Shown one piece after another: positions 1-6,082 of a stretch of DNA of 7,737 nucleotides; position 1 is the stretch's first letter, and every line of letters starts with the position of its first letter. The notes under the pieces were generated by a model. The model saw nothing but the letters and a program-made list of their open reading frames with translations, searched no databases and had not been told where the DNA came from. This DNA comes from an uncultured Granulosicoccaceae bacterium (GTDB lineage Bacteria > Pseudomonadota > Gammaproteobacteria > JABXHR01). Position numbers and translations under genes: made by a program. The stretch covers positions 1-7,737 of the forward strand of contig CAKZUS010000250.1 in assembly GCA_937921805.1 (NCBI GenBank), in the 5' to 3' direction.

Positions 1-1406
1 CGCGCAGCAAGGCGCCGGAAAATCTCGGTATTGGGCAGCGCTTCGCCCACGGGGGGAATCACTGCCTGGGCGCGCTGCAGCCACCCATGCCCATAGGCGG
101 TGTAGATCTCGTCGTGTTCAAAGTGACTGCAGGCCGGTAGGACTACATCGCAATAGGCCATGCTGTCGGTCATCGCGACATCGGCGCCGACGAGAAATAG
201 CTCAGGGTGAGAGAGCGCTTGACGCATGCGGTTTTGATTGGGGTGCGTGGCGACGGGATTGTGGTTGTAGATCATCATCGCTCGCAGCGGCGGTGCGAGG
301 GTCTCGTCGAGCACGTGATCGGGCACATCGACGATATTAAGCGTGCGCGTAGGCTGCGCCAGCAAATCGGGGCGCTGTAGAGCATCGGGAGTTTTGGCAA
401 ACAGCGAGCCAGTTTGGCCCACGACTCCAGCCCCAGGGCGACCCATATGGCCGCTTAGGACTAGCAACGCCATGGCGGCGCGGTGGGCACTAGCGCCGCT
501 GGCACTGCGCTCGAGTCCTACGCCGGTGGTCAAGCTCGCGGCCTTGGCGGCGCAGAGCAAATCTAAAAACTGCTCGATCTGTGCAATATCGATCCCGCAG
601 ATACGCGCCGCATCGGCAAGGCTATATTGCTGCGCGTGTTGCAGGTATGGCTGCACCCCACTCACCCACAGCTCCAAAAACGCCTCGTCTAAAGCGCCGC
701 GTTGTTGCAGTTGCGCTGCCATAGCGAGGCCCAACACAACATCGGTGCCAGGCTTAGGCTGCAAATGCACATCGGCTTGGCGGGCCGTGGGGATGCATTT
801 GGGGTCGATCACGACGAGCTTGGCTCCGTGGGAGCGCGCTTGTTTAATCACCCGCTGAAAGTGCAGGTTGGAGGTGGTGATATTGGCCCCCCACACGATG
901 ATTAAATCAGACTGGGTCGCCAAGTCTGCCAACATGCCCGGGGCCGCGCCAAAGAGCGACTTATAGGCGGCGCTGCGCACGCCACCGCAGAGGGCTTTGC
1001 GCGCGAGTTGGCTCGCGCCGAGCTGATGAAAAAAGCGCAAATCCATTGAACCCATCGCCAGTTGCCCATGCGGGCCAGCGTAGTTCAAGGGTGCGACGGC
1101 TTCGGCGCCGTAGGTGTTGATGACGCGAGAAAACCCCTCGTGAACACGCTCTAGGGCCTCATCCCAGCTAATGCGCACAAACTCATTACCGCCACGCGGC
1201 CCACGGCGTAGCAGTGGTGTACTCAGGCGCCGTTCGCCATGAACGAAATCAGGGTAGTACTTCGCGACCTTCTTGCACACAACACCAGCGGTAAAAGGCA
1301 AGGCCTCGGAGCCGCGCACATCCACGACGCGGTCCTCTTCGACTGTGACGGCGAGGCTGCAGGTATCGGGACAATCGAGTGGACAAACGCTGGGATAGAC
1401 AGGCAT
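1..1406 (-). CDS. Molybdopterin-dependent [4Fe-4S] oxidoreductase, N-terminal part (cut by left window edge)
   Basis: About 468 codons read without a stop from ATG 1406 to the left edge; the C-terminus lies outside. The N-terminus carries the four-cysteine iron-sulfur motif of the DMSO reductase superfamily: C8, C12 and C16 within VCPLDCPDTCSL, and C44 in GVVCKK. The pattern LSTPLLRRGPRG...ISWDEAL (residues 61-85) is typical of the family. C140 in KALCGG lies where this superfamily places its molybdenum-ligating residue. Later hallmarks are IVWGANITTSN, VVIDPKC, KPGTDVVLGLAMA, SGHMGRPGAG, IYNHNPVATHPN and the molybdopterin-binding stretch DVVLPACSHFEHDE. There is no twin-arginine signal, so the enzyme is probably cytoplasmic. 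The start has GGAAG four bases upstream. The CPxDCPDTC subgroup is largely uncharacterised, so no substrate can be given. It lies 86 bases downstream of prmB on the same strand and may be co-transcribed or have its own promoter. Family assignment is sure; reaction is unknown. Confidence 0.93.
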   Translation of the reverse strand, partial: MPVYPSVCPLDCPDTCSLAVTVEEDRVVDVRGSEALPFTAGVVCKKVAKYYPDFVHGERRLSTPLLRRGPRGGNEFVRISWDEALERVHEGFSRVINTYGAEAVAPLNYAGPHGQLAMGSMDLRFFHQLGASQLARKALCGGVRSAAYKSLFGAAPGMLADLATQSDLIIVWGANITTSNLHFQRVIKQARSHGAKLVVIDPKCIPTARQADVHLQPKPGTDVVLGLAMAAQLQQRGALDEAFLELWVSGVQPYLQHAQQYSLADAARICGIDIAQIEQFLDLLCAAKAASLTTGVGLERSASGASAHRAAMALLVLSGHMGRPGAGVVGQTGSLFAKTPDALQRPDLLAQPTRTLNIVDVPDHVLDETLAPPLRAMMIYNHNPVATHPNQNRMRQALSHPELFLVGADVAMTDSMAYCDVVLPACSHFEHDEIYTAYGHGWLQRAQAVIPPVGEALPNTEIFRRLAA

Positions 1407-1492
1407 GAGGCTTCCAATTCGGTCAGCTATTTCAGTCAGTAATACTAGTGAATGCTAGTGAGTCACAACATGCCCAAAGTATACGATACGCC

Positions 1493-2377
1493 CTATCCCC
1501 TGCGCTGCAGCAAGGCAAGATCGCGCTGGGTGATGGCCAAAATTCCGCCGCCGCCACGCGCAAAATGAAGCCATTCAAAGTCATAAGGCGCATACGCCTG
1601 TGCTAGGGCCGCGTCACTGGCTCCCACTTCCATAATTAGCCATCCTTCTTCGTTGAGAAAGGCAGCGCTCTGGGCCAAGATCTGATGCGCCAGGTCTAGG
1701 CCGTCTGTACCTGCGGCAAGGCCCAAGGCGGGTTCGGCCTCATACTCGGGGGTCAGCTCGCGCATCGCTTGGGCATCGACATAAGGCGGATTGGTAACAA
1801 TTAAGTCAAAACGCCCCGTTACATTGCTCAGCAAATCGCTCTGCACAGTGCTGACCCGTTCGCTCAAGTCATAGGCCTCGGTATTGATCCGCGCGACCTC
1901 TAGCGCTTCGGGGCTGAGATCGGCCAGAACCACTTGCGCCTCGGGGCAGTACACCGCACTGGCGATACCAATACAGCCCGAGCCAGTACAGAGATCCAAA
2001 ATACGAGACGGCTCTTTTTGGAAAAACGAAAAATATCCGTCTTCAATCAGCTCGGCAATCGGCGAGCGCGGCACCAGTACCCGCTCATCGACATAAAACG
2101 GCATTCCTGCAAACCAAGCTGAGCGCAGCACATAGGCCATCGGCTGGCGCTGCTCTATGCGCACCTGTGCGGCGCCTTCGATTAGGGCCAGTTGCTCTGC
2201 GGTAAGCGCGATGTCGGGAATGGTCTCGCTGTCGAGTGGCAGCTCTGCGCAATGCAGCACCAGCCATGCCGCTTCGTCCCAGGCGTTGTCAGTGCCATGT
2301 CCAAAATCTAGGCCCGCCGCCTCGAAGCGCGCGGAGACTGCTTTGATCATCGAACTAACGCTATGCTCTTCCATCAT
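1493..2377 (-). CDS. prmB: PrmB, ribosomal protein L3 glutamine N5-methyltransferase
   Basis: S-adenosylmethionine-dependent methyltransferase that, by homology, methylates the side-chain amide of a glutamine in 50S ribosomal protein L3 (Gln150 in E. coli). The N-terminal segment RFEAAGLDFGHGTDNAWDEA matches the PrmB-specific N-terminal domain rather than release-factor methylase PrmC. The SAM-binding fold begins at ILDLCTGSGCIGIA, followed by VVLADLSPEALEVA. The catalytic signature NPPYVDAQAMRELTPEYEAEP binds the glutamine amide, and LGLAAGTDGLDL follows it as in PrmB. Length (294 residues from this start) is close to the roughly 310 of E. coli. Candidate starts are GTG 2386, ATG 2377, ATG 2374 and ATG 2350; none has a strong ribosome binding site. 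The E. coli N-terminus is longer, so an upstream start (2377 or 2386) is preferred. The gene diverges from the SCO gene with about 31 bases between starts. In E. coli aroC follows prmB; here a molybdoenzyme does. Confidence 0.95.
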   Translation of the reverse strand: MMEEHSVSSMIKAVSARFEAAGLDFGHGTDNAWDEAAWLVLHCAELPLDSETIPDIALTAEQLALIEGAAQVRIEQRQPMAYVLRSAWFAGMPFYVDERVLVPRSPIAELIEDGYFSFFQKEPSRILDLCTGSGCIGIASAVYCPEAQVVLADLSPEALEVARINTEAYDLSERVSTVQSDLLSNVTGRFDLIVTNPPYVDAQAMRELTPEYEAEPALGLAAGTDGLDLAHQILAQSAAFLNEEGWLIMEVGASDAALAQAYAPYDFEWLHFARGGGGILAITQRDLALLQRRG

Positions 2378-2382
2378 ATAAT
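2354..2382 (+). promoter_or_regulatory. Candidate promoter of the SCO-psd unit
   Basis: A perfect TATAAT lies at 2377-2382, about 20 bases upstream of a plausible transcription start near 2389 and 26 bases before the ATG at 2409. The region 17 bases upstream (2354-2359, ACTAAC) is a poor -35 match, so the call rests on the -10 alone. It overlaps the first codons of the divergent prmB, so prmB initiation and SCO-psd transcription would compete for the same DNA. Inferred from motif only. Confidence 0.35.
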
Positions 2383-2408
2383 GCACTGATCCAATCTGAG
2401 TTCATCCC

Positions 2409-3056
2409 ATGCTGATTACCGACTGCAAGCTTTGCAACGCAATGCGCTTCTTCGCCCTCGCGGCTTTGCTCGTGTTGGGATTGTACGTGGGTCGCACGCA
2501 CTTTGCGCCCAGCGCCCCCGCCGCCCCGCCGCAATTGGCCTCTGGTACAGCGCTGCCCGCTGGCGCCAAGCCTACGCCCGCTGTCACGCTCAAAACCAAT
2601 TCGGCGCCCAGCGGCACTAACGATGCCCTGCAGCAAGACTGGCAGTTTGTGTATTTTGGCTTTCTCTCTTGCCCCGATATTTGCCCCGGCACGCTCTATA
2701 CCCTAGCGGAAGTAGCCGCCAAGCTCGACGCCGAAAATCAGCTCAGCGACGATACGGGCTATCTGTTTGTGAGTGTCGATCCTGAGCGCGATCAGATCGA
2801 GCAGCTCGGACAGTATGTCAACCACTTCGACCCCCGCTTTCGGGCCGCCACAGGGGAGTTAGACCAGCTCTCGACCCTGGCCCGCTCGCTCGGCGTGGTG
2901 TATGCCAAGGTACCCCTCGGCGATGATTACACGATGGATCACTCCAGCGGCTTGTTCCTTCTCTCTGGAGACGGCGATCTGCGCGCCGTGTTTCCGGCGC
3001 CTCACGATGCGAGCGAGATCGTCGAAGACTACCTGGCTCTACGGGCGGCGAGTTAA
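2409..3056 (+). CDS. SCO1/SenC/PrrC-family copper-binding thioredoxin-fold protein
   Basis: Membrane-anchored periplasmic protein of the SCO family. Characterised members deliver copper to the CuA site of cytochrome c oxidase or act as thiol-disulfide reductants. A hydrophobic segment (about residues 13-28, FFALAALLVLGLYVG) serves as anchor or uncleaved signal, followed by an Ala/Pro-rich linker to about residue 70. The copper ligands are visible: C88 and C92 in FGFLSCPDICPGTL, and H178 in MDHSSGLFLL. The motif VSVDPERDQIEQLGQYVNHFDPRF is characteristic of the family. The region before the CxxxC strand looks shorter than in most SCO proteins. ATG 2409 has only a weak GAG-type ribosome binding site. 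ATG 2442 (MRFFALAAL) would give a more classic anchor and remove an N-terminal CKLC (C6, C9). The stop overlaps the psd start by one base. No cytochrome oxidase genes are in view, so the copper-delivery target is unknown. Confidence 0.93.
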   Translation: MLITDCKLCNAMRFFALAALLVLGLYVGRTHFAPSAPAAPPQLASGTALPAGAKPTPAVTLKTNSAPSGTNDALQQDWQFVYFGFLSCPDICPGTLYTLAEVAAKLDAENQLSDDTGYLFVSVDPERDQIEQLGQYVNHFDPRFRAATGELDQLSTLARSLGVVYAKVPLGDDYTMDHSSGLFLLSGDGDLRAVFPAPHDASEIVEDYLALRAAS

Positions 3057-3835
3057 TGCTACGTCAACTGCTGTTTGGGCTGAGCACGCGCCTGCTGTAC
3101 CGGATAAGTCGGCGCGAGACCACGCTGGTCCAGCCACTGATGCGATGGTTTGTGAAGCGCTATCACGTCAATATGGACGAAGCGCAGCACAGCGATCTGC
3201 GCGACTACGCGTCTTTCAATGCGTTTTTTACGCGCACGCTGCACCCCAACGCACGCAAGCTCACGCCTGATTCCAGCGGTTTGCTCTCCCCTGTAGACGG
3301 CACCGTCGCGAGCATGGGCGCGGTCCAAGACCACCAACGCATCGCCGCCAAGGGAAAAACCTATACGGTCGATGCGCTGCTGGGCTGCGATGGAAGTGTG
3401 TTCGATCAGGGCAGCATGGCGAATATCTATCTTAGCCCGCGCGACTACCACCGCATTCACCTCCCCTGCGACGCGACGCTCTGCATGATGCAATACTTAC
3501 CCGGTAGCCTGTTTAGCGTCAGCCCCCAGGCCGTAGAGCGCTGGCCAGATTTGTTTGCACGCAACGAGCGACTCGTGTGCTGGTTTGATACCGCGCACTT
3601 TGGCCGCATGGCGATGGTCATGGTGGGGGCGGTCAACGTCGCCGCAATCAGTACCACTTGGCATGGCGAAGTACGAGGACCAGCGCGGCGCTGGGACTAC
3701 GGCGATATGAAGCTGTCACAAGGCCAAGAGATCGCCACGTTCAACCTCGGCTCGACGGTGATCTTATTCCCCGAAAAAGAACTCACACTAGCAGCTAAAT
3801 CATCATTTCAGTTGTATGAGTCATTGTTGGCCTAA
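3056..3835 (+). CDS. psd: Phosphatidylserine decarboxylase proenzyme (Psd)
   Basis: Converts phosphatidylserine to phosphatidylethanolamine at the inner membrane, the last step of the bacterial phosphatidylethanolamine pathway. The proenzyme cleaves itself to create a pyruvoyl cofactor. Visible hallmarks are SPVDGTV with D81, the histidine motif SPRDYHRIHLP with H132 and H135, and the self-cleavage site FNLGSTVILF, where the break falls between G232 and S233. These residues correspond to the D-H-S triad known in E. coli Psd (D90, H147, S254), with similar spacing. The N-terminal segment YASFNAFFTRTLHPNAR is also typical. At 259 residues it is much shorter than the E. coli protein (322). It ends 26 residues after S233, before the usual terminal strand with a GQ-type motif. 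The ATG overlaps the upstream SCO stop (TAATG), implying translational coupling. Confidence 0.96.
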   Translation: MLRQLLFGLSTRLLYRISRRETTLVQPLMRWFVKRYHVNMDEAQHSDLRDYASFNAFFTRTLHPNARKLTPDSSGLLSPVDGTVASMGAVQDHQRIAAKGKTYTVDALLGCDGSVFDQGSMANIYLSPRDYHRIHLPCDATLCMMQYLPGSLFSVSPQAVERWPDLFARNERLVCWFDTAHFGRMAMVMVGAVNVAAISTTWHGEVRGPARRWDYGDMKLSQGQEIATFNLGSTVILFPEKELTLAAKSSFQLYESLLA

Positions 3836-3839
3836 CTGA

Positions 3840-3879
3840 ATTATTGGCCGAGTTGATTCTCCCCTACCAAGGCAATAAT
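3840..3879. terminator. Imperfect inverted repeat between convergent psd and dctM; possible weak bidirectional terminator
   Basis: ATTATTGGCC at 3840-3849 pairs, with one bulged base, with GGCAATAAT at 3871-3879. The loop is about 21 bases and runs into the dctM stop region (stop at 3864-3866). It lies where a shared terminator would be expected between psd and dctM. There is no clear U-tract on either strand and the loop is long, so termination is only a guess. Confidence 0.2.
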
Positions 3880-5360
3880 GCCAGCGTAATAAAAGGAAAG
3901 GCTACGAGTAGCGCGACGCGGACTAAGTCGGTAAAGACAAAATAGAGTACGGCCTTGTAGGTCTCGACCATCGGCGTTGTGCGATCCATCGCGTTGATCA
4001 CAAAGAGGTTCATACCAACAGGGGGCGTAATCAGCCCCACTTCGACGACAATCAACACGAGAATGCCAAACCAAATGGCTGTTTGTTCGATGTTGATGCG
4101 GTTCAAGGCCCCTTGGGTGACGCCACGTAGGCCCAGCTCGCGGGTGATCTCGCGCGATAGCTCTTGCCCACCTGCCAACAGGTTATGCGCCTGCTGCAGG
4201 GCTGCCGCTGGCAGATCGGCGCCGCTGGCGACCAGGGCTTCGAGGCGGGCGCTTTGTAGCTGTAGCATCGTGACCAGCCCAAAATCCAGTTCCTGCACGA
4301 TGGGCCAGAAGATGGGAATGGTCAGCAAGATCATCGATAGGCTGTCCATCAGGCAGCCCAGCAACAGATAAAAAACCAGAATCAACACCAGCACCGCCAA
4401 GGGGCTATATCCGCTCGCCGAGACCCACATCGCGGCCTCTTGGGGCAACTGCGTAAGCGCGAGAAAACCATTGTAGAAAGCCGCACCGAGCACAATAAAG
4501 AAAATCATGGCACTGGAGCGCGCAGTGACAAAAAAGCTCTCAGACAACGATGCGCGCGTTAGCCCGCCGACGCTCCAGGCGATAAGTCCTGTGCCCAACG
4601 CGCCGACTGCGGCCCCCTCTGTGGGCGTGAACCAGCCCAGATAAATCCCGCCGACCACCAAGGAAAACACCAGCAACACTGGCCATACGTCTCTGATCGC
4701 TGCGAATCGTTCGCGATAGGCCACACGCGGGCGCGTACCGGCAGAGCCAGGATGCAGGCGCACATAGACGCCGATGGCGATCATGTAACCCAGCGCGGCC
4801 AGAAGACCAGGAATAAATGCGGCCAAGAACAGCTTGGCAATGTTTTGCTCGGTGAGGATGGCGTAAATCACCAGCACCACTGAGGGCGGAATCAAAATGC
4901 CCAAGGTCCCCCCCGCCGCCAATGTCGCGCTCGCAAATCCGCCGGAGTACCCATAGCGGCGCAACTCCGGAAGCGCCACCCGCCCCATCGTCGCTGCCGT
5001 CGCCAGAGAAGAGCCACAGATAGCGCCAAAGCCTGCGCAAGACCCTACTGCCGCCATCGCCACCCCGCCCTTGCGGTGTCCCAGCCAGCTCTCGGCCGCT
5101 TTGAACAAAGACTGGCTCATGCCGCCGAGGGTGGCAAAATGCCCCATCAGCAAAAACATCGGCACTATCGACAGCGAGTAGTTAGAGAAAGTGGTGTAGG
5201 TCTCGGACTTGAGCCGCGCAAAGGGAAGATGGGTATCGCCCGTGACCACAATCAGCCCGACTAGCCCCGTCAAGAACATGGCCAAGCCAATCGGCACGCG
5301 CAAGAAAATCAGCATCAATAATGCTGGGAACGACAGCATACCGATTAGTAGGTCACTCAT
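3864..5360 (-). CDS. dctM: TRAP transporter large permease subunit (DctM family)
   Basis: Large membrane subunit of a tripartite ATP-independent periplasmic transporter; it forms the ion-coupled transport path with DctQ. The 498-residue protein is strongly hydrophobic. Family landmarks are FLRVPIGLAMFLTG (18-31), IVPMFLLMGHFA (66-77), CGSSLATAATMGRVALPE (115-132), AAGGTLGILIPPS (148-160), WFTPTEGAAVGA (243-254), GCLMDSLSMILLTIPIF (335-351) and VEVGLITPPVGMNLFV (439-454). Most family members are about 425-440 residues. The excess is a hydrophilic Ala/Leu/Glu/Gln/Arg-rich insertion at about residues 363-424, between the IPIFWPIVQELDF segment and TAIWFGILVLI. ATG 5360 is chosen over an in-frame GTG at 5399 because the extension is not membrane-like, GGGG precedes the ATG, and the result is an ATGAGTGA 8-base overlap with dctQ. 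The substrate cannot be inferred. Confidence 0.95.
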   Translation of the reverse strand: MSDLLIGMLSFPALLMLIFLRVPIGLAMFLTGLVGLIVVTGDTHLPFARLKSETYTTFSNYSLSIVPMFLLMGHFATLGGMSQSLFKAAESWLGHRKGGVAMAAVGSCAGFGAICGSSLATAATMGRVALPELRRYGYSGGFASATLAAGGTLGILIPPSVVLVIYAILTEQNIAKLFLAAFIPGLLAALGYMIAIGVYVRLHPGSAGTRPRVAYRERFAAIRDVWPVLLVFSLVVGGIYLGWFTPTEGAAVGALGTGLIAWSVGGLTRASLSESFFVTARSSAMIFFIVLGAAFYNGFLALTQLPQEAAMWVSASGYSPLAVLVLILVFYLLLGCLMDSLSMILLTIPIFWPIVQELDFGLVTMLQLQSARLEALVASGADLPAAALQQAHNLLAGGQELSREITRELGLRGVTQGALNRINIEQTAIWFGILVLIVVEVGLITPPVGMNLFVINAMDRTTPMVETYKAVLYFVFTDLVRVALLVAFPFITLALLPW

Positions 5361-5940
5361 CGCTTTGCCCCAGATGAGCGGGCATAATCTCGCGCCCACT
5401 CCCCCACTGCGCGATGCGACACAGCGCGATATACATCGACACCAGCGCCGCCATCATCGCCCCCGGTAGGCTCAAGGCATAGCCCCACCACACGGGGAAC
5501 TGCAATAACAAGGTCGTCTGGCCTGAGGCGCGTTTGCTTTCCATACCAGCGAAGAGCTGCACCGCCATCACGATCAACACCACGGCAAAGATCATCTCAA
5601 TAACGGCGCGCAATAGCTCATTGGCCCCAGCAGGGAGCCGAGCGGTGAAAATATCTACCGACGCATGGGCGCCGTGGAGCTGGCACAGCGGCAAGAACGC
5701 AAAAATGGCAAACGCCATGCCCGCTTCGACTAGCTCAAAGTCACCGTCAATCGGCCCGATCCCCAAGCCAAGTAAGCCTTGGGCAACACTTGGCGCGAGA
5801 GCTTGGACAAGATCGCTGTGCAATATCGAACTCAAGGCCCGGCCCACAACCGACAGACACGTCAGAATGATCAGCGCGCTGAGCGCCACACCACCGAGAA
5901 TCGCGAACACTCTCGCGAGCGTAGTAATAAAGATGTGCAT
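5353..5940 (-). CDS. dctQ: TRAP transporter small permease subunit (DctQ family)
   Basis: Small membrane subunit that pairs with DctM and helps dock the substrate-loaded DctP. Its 195 residues show four likely membrane helices at about 8-32, 68-88, 108-131 and 148-173, the usual DctQ topology. The segment CLSVVGRAL after helix 1 and LCQLHGAHASVDIFTARLP after helix 2 match family conservation, as does FPVWWGYALSLPGAMMAAL in helix 4. A loop of about 35 residues between helices 1 and 2 (roughly 35-67) makes it slightly longer than the common 160-180 residues. The start ATG 5940 has a poor Shine-Dalgarno match. The 3' end overlaps dctM by 8 bases. Sequence conservation in this family is low, so the call leans partly on its position between dctP and dctM. 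Confidence 0.92.
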   Translation of the reverse strand: MHIFITTLARVFAILGGVALSALIILTCLSVVGRALSSILHSDLVQALAPSVAQGLLGLGIGPIDGDFELVEAGMAFAIFAFLPLCQLHGAHASVDIFTARLPAGANELLRAVIEMIFAVVLIVMAVQLFAGMESKRASGQTTLLLQFPVWWGYALSLPGAMMAALVSMYIALCRIAQWGSGREIMPAHLGQSDE

Positions 5941-5976
5941 CGTCTTGCTGCCAAGTTGTCATCAGGCTTTTGCGAC

Positions 5977-6000
5977 AGCCTCTCGGCCGAAGAGGAGGCT
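5977..6000 (-). other. Stem-loop in the dctP-dctQ spacer (dctQ-proximal)
   Basis: AGCCTC at 5977-5982 is the inverted complement of GAGGCT at 5995-6000, with a 12-base loop containing CGGCCGA. An alternative register pairs CCTCT with AGAGG. It lies about 37 bases upstream of the dctQ ATG and could affect processing or ribosome access. Function is inferred from position only. Confidence 0.4.
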
Positions 6001-6016
6001 GAGAAACGCACTCCTC

Positions 6017-6051
6017 AAGCCCGTCCCTCTACTGTGCGAGAGGGACGGCTT
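6017..6051 (-). other. Strong stem-loop in the dctP-dctQ spacer (attenuator or mRNA stabiliser)
   Basis: CCGTCCCTCT at 6021-6030 pairs perfectly with AGAGGGACGG at 6039-6048 around an 8-base loop. With one bulged C, three more pairs (AAG with CTT) extend it to 6017-6051. On the dctP transcript strand no U-run follows, so it does not look like a full Rho-independent terminator. In bacterial operons such hairpins after a solute-binding-protein gene often protect the upstream mRNA, giving excess binding protein over permease; that role here is inferred. Confidence 0.55.
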
Positions 6052-6082
6052 TGATCGGGCGTTTATTGAGCTTTTTGTGAGG

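Noticed and set aside
343..905. Plus-strand open frames of 171 and 67 codons
   Set aside because: They lie antisense to the well-supported molybdoenzyme, have Ala/Arg/Ser/Cys-rich composition and match no family; they are GC-driven shadow frames.
3059..3493. Minus-strand 144-codon open frame
   Set aside because: It is antisense to psd, whose motifs are unambiguous, and its own translation has no recognisable feature.
4540..5040. 166-codon minus-strand frame inside dctM
   Set aside because: It is an out-of-frame overlap within the conserved DctM core; the translation is low-complexity Gly/Arg/Ser-rich.
5361..5399. GTG start for dctM at 5399
   Set aside because: The extra 13 residues are not part of the family N-terminus; ATG 5360 gives a normal start and the common ATGAGTGA overlap.
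6017..6051. Rho-independent terminator for dctP
   Set aside because: The stem is strong but no U-tract follows it on the dctP transcript strand, and dctQM downstream must still be transcribed.
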